From positions 1 to 18,994 of the forward strand of contig NZ_DATAGQ010000140.1 in the NCBI RefSeq assembly GCF_036263595.1: a DNA stretch of 18,994 nucleotides, read 5' to 3'. Below the pieces are notes generated by a model, which was not told where the DNA came from, ran no database searches, and was given only the letters and a program-made list of their open reading frames with translations. Position numbers and translations under genes: made by a program. Source of the stretch: Geminicoccus sp036263595 (GTDB lineage: Bacteria; Pseudomonadota; Alphaproteobacteria; Geminicoccales; Geminicoccaceae). Positions 13,060 to 18,994 of this stretch are shown in pieces. Position 1 is the first letter of the stretch; every line of letters begins with the position of its first letter.

Positions 13060-15762
13060 TCAGGCCCGCTTCGTGGCGCGACGCGCCGGTTTGGTTTCCG
13101 GGGCATCGGCATTGGCCGCTGCACCGACGACCTCCTTAACGGCCGTCTTCCTGACTGGTGCCTTCTTCGCCGCCGTCTTCTTCTCCAGCGTCTTCTTGGC
13201 CGGTGCTGCGGCCTTTCTGGCCGGGGCACCGCGCTTCGGCTTCTTCGGAGCCGGGCCCTTGGCGGCACGCTCGTCGATCAGCCGCGCTGCGGTCGGCAGG
13301 TCGAGGCTCTCGGGATCGACCGACTTCGGCAGGCTGGCATTGATGTCGCCGCACTTCACGTAGGGACCAAAGCGCCCGGCGAACAGCTGGATCGGCTGGC
13401 CGTTCTCCGGATGGACACCGACCTCCTTCAACGGCGCGAGCGTCGCCCGTGGCCCCCGGGAAGGCGGCTCGCTCAACAGCGCAATGGCGCGGTTCATCCC
13501 GATCGTCAGCACGTCCTCGTCCGCGCCCAGGCGGACGAACCGCCCGGCCGACTGCACGAAGGGTCCAAAGCGGTTGATGCCGGCCGTAATCGGCTTGCCC
13601 GTCGCCGGATCGGTGCCGATCTCGCGGGGCAGGCTCAACAGCGCCAGCGCCGTCTGGAGGTCGATGTCGTCGGGCTTCAGGTTGGGCGGGAGCGACGACC
13701 GCTTGGCCGTCTCGCCCGCGCCTTGCTGGACGTAGGGCCCGAAGCGACCGACCTTCAGCCAGACTTCCTCGCCGCCCACAGGCTCCGTCCCGAGCAGCCG
13801 GTCCTTGCTCTCCGGCGCACCCGCATCGTTGGCCGGCACGTCCAGCTGACGGGTGAAACGGCACTCGGGGTAGTTGGAGCAGCCGACGAACGCTCCGAAC
13901 TTGCCGATCTTGAGCGACAGCTGGCCGGTGCCGCAGGTCGGGCAGATCCGCGGATCGCTGCCGTCCTCCCGCGGCGGGAACAGGCGTGTGGCCAGTGCAT
14001 CGTTGAGCGCGTCGATCACGTCGGCGACGCGGCGTTCCTTGACGTCCTCGATCTTCGCCTTGAACGGGTCCCAGAAGGCGCGCAGCACCGCCTTCCAGTC
14101 GATCTCGCCCGACGCGATGTCGTCGAGCTGGTCCTCGAGCTTCGCCGTGAAATCAGGCTGGACGTACTGGTCGAAGAACGAGGTCAGGAACGCCACCACG
14201 ATCCGGCCACGCGATTCCGGCACGAAGCGCTTCTGCTCCAGCCGCACGTACTGGCGGGCCTGCAGCACCGACAGGATCGAGGCATAAGTCGAGGGCCGGC
14301 CGATGCCTAGCTCCTCCATGCGTTTGACCAGGCTGGCCTCGGTGAAGCGGGGAGGCGGCTCGGTGAAATGCTGGGCCGGCGTCACCTTCTCGCGGGTGAC
14401 CGGCTCGCCCTTGGCCATGGGCGGCAGTAGCCGGCTCTCGTCGTCCTCGTCATCGGCGGACGGATCGTCGCGGCCCTCCTGGTAGAGCTCCAGGAAGCCC
14501 GGGAAGGTGACGGTCTGGCCGGTCGCGCGCAGGCCGACCGAGCCATCCACCGCGTCGATCTCCGCCGTTACCCGGTCGAGCAGCGCGGCTGCCATCTGGC
14601 AGGCCACGGTGCGCTTCCAGATCAGGTCGTAGAGCCTGCGGCCATCGTCATCCAGGAACTGGCTGATCTCCTTGGGCTCGCGGAACACGTCGGTCGGCCG
14701 GATCGCCTCGTGGGCTTCTTGGGCATTCTTCGTCTTGGTCTTGAAGACGCGCGGCTTTTCCGGAAGGTGGCGCTCGGAAAAGCGATTGCCGATCCATCGC
14801 CGGCACTGACTGATCGCGTCGTTCGACAGCGCTACCGAATCGGTCCGCATATAGGTGATCAGGCCGACCTGCTCGCCGTTCAGGTTCACGCCTTCGAACA
14901 GGCGCTGGGCCGTGCGCATGGTGCGGTCGGCGGAAAAGCCCAGCTTGCGCGACGCTTCCTGCTGCAGCGTGGAGGTGGAGAAGGGTGGGGCCGGGTTGCG
15001 GCTGACCTGCTTCTTCTCGACACTGCCGACCTGGAAGCACGCAGCTTCGATAGCCTGCACCGCTGTCTTGGCGGACGCCTCGTCAGGCAGGTCGAAGCGG
15101 TCCAGCCGCTTCCCGCCAAGTTTCGCGAGCCTTGCTGTGAACGGCTCGCCCCCGGCGGTCCGGCAACCGACCGTGACCGTCCAGTATTCTCGGGCGATGA
15201 ACGCCTCGATCTCGGCCTCACGCTCGCAGACCAGGCGAAGCGCCACCGACTGCACACGCCCTGCCGAGCGCGCACCCTGCAGCTTGCGCCAGAGCACGGG
15301 CGAGAGGGTGAAGCCGACCAGATAGTCCAGCGCACGGCGCGCCTGGTAGGCATCGATCAGGTGGTGGTCCAGCTGCCGCGGCGCCTTCATGGCGTCGAGC
15401 ACGGCGGGCTTGGTCACCTCGTAGAACAGCACTCGCTCGATCGGCAGGTTCTTCTTGATCGCCTTCTTGTCCTGGAGGGCCGACAGCACGTGCCAGGAGA
15501 TCGCCTCGCCCTCGCGATCAGGGTCGGTCGCCAGCACCAGCTTGTCGGCACCACGCACCGCCCGTGCGATCTCGTCGATCCGCTTCTTCTTGTCCTCCTG
15601 GACCTCGTAGATCATGTGAAAATCGTCGTCGGGCAGGACGGACCCGTCCTTTTCCGGCAGATCGCGCACGTGGCCGTAGCTCGGCAGGACCGTGAAGTCG
15701 CTGCCCAGGTACTTGTTGATCGTCTTGGCCTTGGTGGGGGATTCGACGACGACGACGTTCAT
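13060..15762 (-). CDS. topA: DNA topoisomerase I (type IA)
   Basis: This 900-residue enzyme relaxes negative supercoils through a transient 5'-phosphotyrosine link. The Toprim domain has E7 in VVVESPTKAK and DPDREGE (80-86); the active-site tyrosine is Y304 in ITYMRTDS. One C4 zinc finger (C607, C610, C628, C634) follows. After it come repeated C-terminal modules marked by GRFGPYV/NRFGPFV motifs, then a long Lys/Ala/Pro-rich basic tail (about the last 70 residues) typical of alphaproteobacterial TopA, which should bind DNA or RNA non-specifically. The ATG at 15762 gives the standard N-terminus. It lies between dprA and rnr on one strand. The leader holds a GC-rich hairpin and a possible weak promoter. 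Confidence 0.97.
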   Translation of the reverse strand: MNVVVVESPTKAKTINKYLGSDFTVLPSYGHVRDLPEKDGSVLPDDDFHMIYEVQEDKKKRIDEIARAVRGADKLVLATDPDREGEAISWHVLSALQDKKAIKKNLPIERVLFYEVTKPAVLDAMKAPRQLDHHLIDAYQARRALDYLVGFTLSPVLWRKLQGARSAGRVQSVALRLVCEREAEIEAFIAREYWTVTVGCRTAGGEPFTARLAKLGGKRLDRFDLPDEASAKTAVQAIEAACFQVGSVEKKQVSRNPAPPFSTSTLQQEASRKLGFSADRTMRTAQRLFEGVNLNGEQVGLITYMRTDSVALSNDAISQCRRWIGNRFSERHLPEKPRVFKTKTKNAQEAHEAIRPTDVFREPKEISQFLDDDGRRLYDLIWKRTVACQMAAALLDRVTAEIDAVDGSVGLRATGQTVTFPGFLELYQEGRDDPSADDEDDESRLLPPMAKGEPVTREKVTPAQHFTEPPPRFTEASLVKRMEELGIGRPSTYASILSVLQARQYVRLEQKRFVPESRGRIVVAFLTSFFDQYVQPDFTAKLEDQLDDIASGEIDWKAVLRAFWDPFKAKIEDVKERRVADVIDALNDALATRLFPPREDGSDPRICPTCGTGQLSLKIGKFGAFVGCSNYPECRFTRQLDVPANDAGAPESKDRLLGTEPVGGEEVWLKVGRFGPYVQQGAGETAKRSSLPPNLKPDDIDLQTALALLSLPREIGTDPATGKPITAGINRFGPFVQSAGRFVRLGADEDVLTIGMNRAIALLSEPPSRGPRATLAPLKEVGVHPENGQPIQLFAGRFGPYVKCGDINASLPKSVDPESLDLPTAARLIDERAAKGPAPKKPKRGAPARKAAAPAKKTLEKKTAAKKAPVRKTAVKEVVGAAANADAPETKPARRATKRA

Positions 15763-15785
15763 CAGCGGCTTTTCTCGATGCGCCG

Positions 15786-15807
15786 ACCGCGCCAGGTCCT
15801 GCGCGGT
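15786..15807. repeat. GC-rich inverted repeat in the topA leader
   Basis: ACCGCGC (15786-15792) and GCGCGGT (15801-15807) make a perfect 7-bp stem with an eight-base loop, 24 bases before the topA start on the minus strand. No T-tract follows, so it does not look like a dprA terminator. A leader structure or a protein site is possible. Confidence 0.4.
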
Positions 15808-15831
15808 GCAGATCGGGTCGGGAAGCGGTGG

Positions 15832-15862
15832 CTCATATCATGCGGATTACATGGTCGTACAA
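15832..15862 (-). promoter_or_regulatory. Possible weak topA promoter
   Basis: On the minus strand, TTGTAC (15862-15857) and TATGAG (15837-15832) are 19 bases apart, longer than optimal, with four of six matches each. They lie in the 110-bp dprA-topA spacer. The call rests on consensus similarity alone. Confidence 0.25.
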
Positions 15863-15872
15863 GGAGCACGGC

Positions 15873-17015
15873 TCACGCAAACAGCAGGGACACCCGGTTG
15901 CCACCGTGCCGCTCCAAGCGACCAGCGAGCTCCAGCTCGATCAGGGTCTCGTGGATCTGGGCCGTCGTTGCTTGGCACTGGCGTACGAGATCGTCAACCG
16001 CGAGTGGTTCCGGCCCAAGGAAGCTCACGACTCTTGCGGTCAGCACGTCGGCGTCCTGAACGGGCGTCGGGCCGGCGTCGTGACGTGCCTTGAAGGTACG
16101 CGTCGGCGCCGTCATGGCGGGTCGCGGCAGCCGTGCCTTGCGCGCGACAAGCGGGTCGATCACGGCGCGGATGTCCGCGGCGTCCTCGACCAGGACGGCC
16201 CCATCCTTGATCAGCTGGTTGGTGCCGCGATGCCGCTCGTCCAGAGGCGAGCCTGGGACGGCCATCACTTCGCGGCCCTGCTCGAGGGCCAGGCGGGCCG
16301 TCACCAGCGAGCCGGAGCGCGGTGCTGCTTCCACGACCAGCACGCCAAGCGACAGCCCTGCGATGATCCGGTTGCGGGCAGGAAAAGCCTGGGCACGCGG
16401 CTGGGCGCCGAACGGCCGCTCCGTCACCAAGAGGCCCTGCGCACCGATTTCCTCGGCAAGGCTGGCGTTCTGCTCCGGGTAGACCTGGTCGATGCCGGTG
16501 GCGACTACCGCGACCGTCGCACCCGGCTGGCCGAGCGCTCCCTCGTGTGCGGCCGTGTCGATCCCGCGAGCCAAGCCCGATACGACCGTGATGTCGCCGC
16601 AGGCGAGATCGTGGGCCATCGTGCGGGCCAGCGTGCGGCCATTGCCGCTGGCATGGCGCGATCCGACGATCGCGACCGCCGGTGCGGCAAGAAGTTCCAT
16701 TCTGCCCTTGATGGTCAGGACCGGGGGCGGGTCGTGGATCTGGGCCAGGGCATCCGGATAATCGGCATCACCGAGGAACAGGAAGCGTGCGTCGTCCTGC
16801 TCGGTCGCTGTCCACTCCCGCTCCATGGCGGCTGGATCTGCAAGCCGCACCTGGCTCGTCGCGATGGCCGGAAGCTCGTGCCATCGCTCCAGTACCTCGA
16901 TGGCGCTTCCCATGCGGAACAGGAGCTTGCCGAACGCCCGCGGGCCGATGCCGTTACTGCGGCAGAGGCGCAGGCGGGCGAGAGCCTCGCGTTGGTCCAT
17001 GGGGGCGCCGATCAT
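15873..17015 (-). CDS. dprA: DNA-processing protein DprA/Smf
   Basis: This 380-residue cytoplasmic protein binds incoming single-stranded DNA and loads RecA during transformation. An N-terminal helical SAM-like region carries LRLCRSNGIGPRAF. The Rossmann-like core has AIVGSRHASGNG, SGLARGIDTAAHEGAL, FPARNRIIAGLS, VVEAAPRSGSLVTARLALEQ and VPGSPLDERHRGTNQLIKDGA, the full DprA signature. A C-terminal winged helix (about the last 70 residues) completes the usual alphaproteobacterial form. The start is uncertain: I use the ATG at 17015; a GTG at 17042 and an ATG at 17000 are alternatives, none with a clear ribosome-binding site. It precedes topA and is divergent from the methyltransferase gene, with 50 bases between the two start codons. 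Presence of dprA does not prove natural competence. Confidence 0.94.
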   Translation of the reverse strand: MIGAPMDQREALARLRLCRSNGIGPRAFGKLLFRMGSAIEVLERWHELPAIATSQVRLADPAAMEREWTATEQDDARFLFLGDADYPDALAQIHDPPPVLTIKGRMELLAAPAVAIVGSRHASGNGRTLARTMAHDLACGDITVVSGLARGIDTAAHEGALGQPGATVAVVATGIDQVYPEQNASLAEEIGAQGLLVTERPFGAQPRAQAFPARNRIIAGLSLGVLVVEAAPRSGSLVTARLALEQGREVMAVPGSPLDERHRGTNQLIKDGAVLVEDAADIRAVIDPLVARKARLPRPAMTAPTRTFKARHDAGPTPVQDADVLTARVVSFLGPEPLAVDDLVRQCQATTAQIHETLIELELAGRLERHGGNRVSLLFA

Positions 17016-17065
17016 GCTGCCGATGATGCCTGTTCTCTCCACTCATGCGATAGATTGGTCTGACA

Positions 17066-17671
17066 ATGCAACCGGAGCGTGAAGGAATCGAACGCTACTG
17101 GGACCGGGCCGGCCTGGGTCCCATGCGTCCGACTGTTGCTCTTGCCTTGGCGAACTTCTCGGCGGAAGGCCGGACGTCGCCGCTGCGGATCGTCGACCTG
17201 GGCTGCGGCGTGGGAAGGGATACGCTCCCGCTCCTGGCCATTGGGCACCATGTCCAGGCGATCGACAAGGAGGAAGCCGCCATCCGGCGCCTGCAGGAGG
17301 CCTGCCCGGCCAAGGATCGCGGACGGCTGGTGTCGATCGTGGGCCCATTCGAGGACAGCGCCTGGACGGAAGTCGACCTTGCCGTCTCCTCCTTCGCGCT
17401 GCCGTTCTGCCCGCCCGAGCGCTTCCCTCGGCTCTGGATGACCATCGGCACGAGGCTGGGGACCGGCGGCCGAATTGCCTGTCAGCTCCTGGGACCGGAG
17501 GACGACTTCGCCGGGCGTCCGGGCGTCTCCATCCATTCAAGGGATGAGGTAGACAGGCTTGTCGCGGACTACCTGGTGGAGCATCGCCAGGAAGAGGAAG
17601 TGGACACGGTGACGCCGCGCGGTCGCACCAAGCACTGGCACCTCTTCCACCTCGTGCTCAGGAAGCCCTGA
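17066..17671 (+). CDS. Class I SAM-dependent methyltransferase, TehB-like
   Basis: This 201-residue protein has the class I methyltransferase fold. It has an opening YWDRAG as in TehB-type enzymes, motif I VDLGCGVGRDTLPL (43-56), an acidic residue after strand 2 in VQAIDKEE, then DLAVSSFALPFCPPE and GGRIACQLLGPEDDF. It ends with the HLFHLVLRKP strand. TehB-like enzymes methylate tellurite, selenite or small thiols, but many relatives have unknown substrates, so function is open. The ATG lacks an obvious Shine-Dalgarno site. It is the only plus-strand gene inside the pyrC-plsY-dprA-topA-rnr-rpmG run, with four bases between its stop and the convergent plsY stop and 50 bases to dprA, suggesting insertion into a conserved block. 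Confidence 0.87.
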   Translation: MQPEREGIERYWDRAGLGPMRPTVALALANFSAEGRTSPLRIVDLGCGVGRDTLPLLAIGHHVQAIDKEEAAIRRLQEACPAKDRGRLVSIVGPFEDSAWTEVDLAVSSFALPFCPPERFPRLWMTIGTRLGTGGRIACQLLGPEDDFAGRPGVSIHSRDEVDRLVADYLVEHRQEEEVDTVTPRGRTKHWHLFHLVLRKP

Positions 17672-17675
17672 GCCC

Positions 17676-18296
17676 TCACGCCTTCTTCGAGAAGCTGACC
17701 TTGCTCTCCTCGCCACGGACGAGCCGGCCGATATTCTGGTGGTGCTTCACGATCACGATGATGCCGATGATGGCGAACAGCAGCGTCGCCTGCTGGTTGC
17801 CCATCATGAACGCGACCAGGGCCGCCGTCAGCGAGGCCAGCACGGAGCCCAGCGAGACGAACCGGGTCACGGTGACGGCCGCCAGGAAGACGATCAGGGC
17901 AGCCAGCAGGGTCAGCGGGCTGATGGCAAGGACCACGCCTGCGGCGGTCGCCACGCCCTTGCCGCCCTTGAACCCGAGCCAGACCGGAAAGCAGTGGCCG
18001 ATCACCGCCCCCAGGCCGACCACGACGGCCATCTCCCGGCCGAACAACTGGTCGGCGATCAGCACGGGAATGGCGCCCTTGGCGGCGTCGAACAGCAGGG
18101 TGGCCAGCGCCAGGCCCTTGCGACCGGTGCGAAGGACGTTGGTGGCGCCAATGTTGCCCGAGCCGATGGCGCGGATGTCGCCGGCACCGCCGACGCGGGT
18201 GAGGATTAGGCCGAATGGGATCGAGCCGGCGAGGTAGCCAAGGATCAGGCCGAGTAGGTGAGGCCAGCCCCACACGGATGCGGCGACAGGTTCCAT
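17676..18296 (-). CDS. plsY: Acyl-phosphate:glycerol-3-phosphate acyltransferase PlsY
   Basis: This 206-residue inner-membrane enzyme moves an acyl group from acyl-phosphate to glycerol-3-phosphate, the first step of phospholipid synthesis with PlsX. It has about five membrane segments and the three cytoplasmic PlsY motifs: GSIPFG (about 24-29), GSGNIGATNVLRTGRKG (about 45-61) and GHCFPVWLGFKGGKGVATAAG (from about 100), the last binding phosphate. A basic C-terminus follows. The length is standard. AGGA lies about ten bases upstream of the ATG. It follows pyrC by 12 bases on the same strand, so the two are an operon, as often in alphaproteobacteria. Confidence 0.97.
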   Translation of the reverse strand: MEPVAASVWGWPHLLGLILGYLAGSIPFGLILTRVGGAGDIRAIGSGNIGATNVLRTGRKGLALATLLFDAAKGAIPVLIADQLFGREMAVVVGLGAVIGHCFPVWLGFKGGKGVATAAGVVLAISPLTLLAALIVFLAAVTVTRFVSLGSVLASLTAALVAFMMGNQQATLLFAIIGIIVIVKHHQNIGRLVRGEESKVSFSKKA

Positions 18297-18308
18297 GGTC
18301 TTGTGGTC

Positions 18309-18994
18309 CTATGATGCGGTGGGCTGGCCGCGCCGGAACACGACGCGGCCATCCACCAGCGTCGTTTCCACGCGCCCCATCATCAGGCGACCCTCGAAGG
18401 CGGTGTTCTTCGAGGCACTGTGCAAGTCCCGCTCGGTGACCTTCCAGGGACGGTCCGGGTCGAGCAGGATGAGGTCGGCGGGCGCGCCCACGGCCAGCGT
18501 GCCGGCCTCGATGCCGAGCAGGCGGGCAGGCGTCGTGGTGAGCCGGGTCAGCAGGTCCAACAGGCTCATCCGGCCGTCATGCACCAGGCGCAGCGCCACC
18601 GACAGCAGCGTTTCCAGCCCGGTCACGCCAAACTCCGCGCTCGCGAATGGCAGCCGCTTGCTGTCCTGGTCCTGCGGCGTGTGGTCCGACGCGATCACGT
18701 CGATGGTGCCGTCCGCCACCGCTTCCTCCACCGCCAGCCGGTCGGCCTCGGCCCGCAGGGGCGGCGAGACCTTCGCAAAGGTCCGGTAGCCTTCCACCTC
18801 CAGCTCGTTCAGCGCCAGATGGTGCGGCGTGCAGTCACAGGTCACCCGGACGCCGTCGGCCTTGGCCTTGCGGATCGCATCGAGGGCATCGGACGTGGTG
18901 ACCCGCGAGAAGTGGATCCGCCCGCCGGTGGCACGCGCCAGGCGGAGATCCCGCTCGATCATGATCACCTCGGCCTCGCGCGGGATCGAGGTCA
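18309..18994 (-). CDS. pyrC: Dihydroorotase, C-terminal part (runs off the window)
   Basis: The visible 228 residues are the C-terminal half of a class I type dihydroorotase, which closes N-carbamoyl-aspartate to dihydroorotate in pyrimidine synthesis. The frame enters at the window edge with SIPREAEVIMIERDL, then IHFSRVTTSDALDAIRKAK, the CTPHHLAL metal-site His pair and VSPPLR. IASDHTP follows with the catalytic Asp, and then EFGVTGLETLL. The end has the usual small beta-domain (ADLILLDPDRPW ... LVDGRVVFRRGQ). No internal start is needed, since similarity continues to the edge. An inactive PyrC-like partner of PyrB is also known, but the intact ligands favour an active enzyme. Confidence 0.95.
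   Translation of the reverse strand, partial: TSIPREAEVIMIERDLRLARATGGRIHFSRVTTSDALDAIRKAKADGVRVTCDCTPHHLALNELEVEGYRTFAKVSPPLRAEADRLAVEEAVADGTIDVIASDHTPQDQDSKRLPFASAEFGVTGLETLLSVALRLVHDGRMSLLDLLTRLTTTPARLLGIEAGTLAVGAPADLILLDPDRPWKVTERDLHSASKNTAFEGRLMMGRVETTLVDGRVVFRRGQPTAS

Noticed and set aside
13059..13268. Upstream extension of the rnr frame rich in arginine
   Set aside because: This part is the out-of-frame image of the basic topA tail; RNase R similarity begins after the TTG at 13058.
13060..13300. Lys/Ala/Pro-rich repeats as a possible separate histone-like gene
   Set aside because: They are continuous with topA and form its usual alphaproteobacterial basic tail.
15873..17015. dprA as a sign of a mobile or competence island
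   Set aside because: dprA at this place beside topA is ordinary core gene order in alphaproteobacteria.

Overview
The window is a GC-rich (roughly two-thirds G+C by eye) chromosomal segment from an alphaproteobacterium, most like the Rhodospirillales and their relatives. The main evidence is the minus-strand block pyrC - plsY - dprA - topA - rnr - rpmG, a gene order I know from alphaproteobacteria, together with an L33 protein of the cysteine-free type and frequent GTG/TTG starts. No tRNA, rRNA, CRISPR array, insertion sequence, integrase or phage gene is visible.

Left part (1-3562). A leftward operon with overlapping genes encodes an unrecognised protein with an N-terminal HxH motif, a GT4 glycosyltransferase and the start of an asparagine-synthase-type amidotransferase cut by the window edge. 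This looks like the end of a surface-polysaccharide locus. A 359-bp spacer with a strong bulged hairpin separates it from a divergent extended SDR (epimerase/reductase).

Middle part (3575-9367). A MarR regulator and a small antibiotic-biosynthesis-monooxygenase (ABM) fold protein form an overlapping pair. Two tandem palindromes abut the marR start codon, and a six-helix membrane protein of unknown function diverges from them. Next come a divergent pair, a ThDP enzyme of the AruI (5-guanidino-2-oxopentanoate decarboxylase) type and propionyl-CoA synthetase PrpE, and then a small predicted lipoprotein of unknown family.

Right part (9410-18994). On the minus strand the order is pyrC (partial) and plsY, then dprA, topA, rnr, an MFS transporter and rpmG. 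These serve pyrimidine synthesis, phospholipid synthesis, DNA uptake/recombination, supercoiling, RNA decay, export and the ribosome. A TehB-like methyltransferase on the opposite strand interrupts the run between plsY and dprA. rpmG has its own good promoter and a bidirectional hairpin terminator.

I see no clear new multi-gene defence or mobile system. The best candidates for something undescribed are the HxH protein of the polysaccharide operon, the MarR/ABM/membrane-protein module with its doubled operator, and the unnamed lipoprotein.
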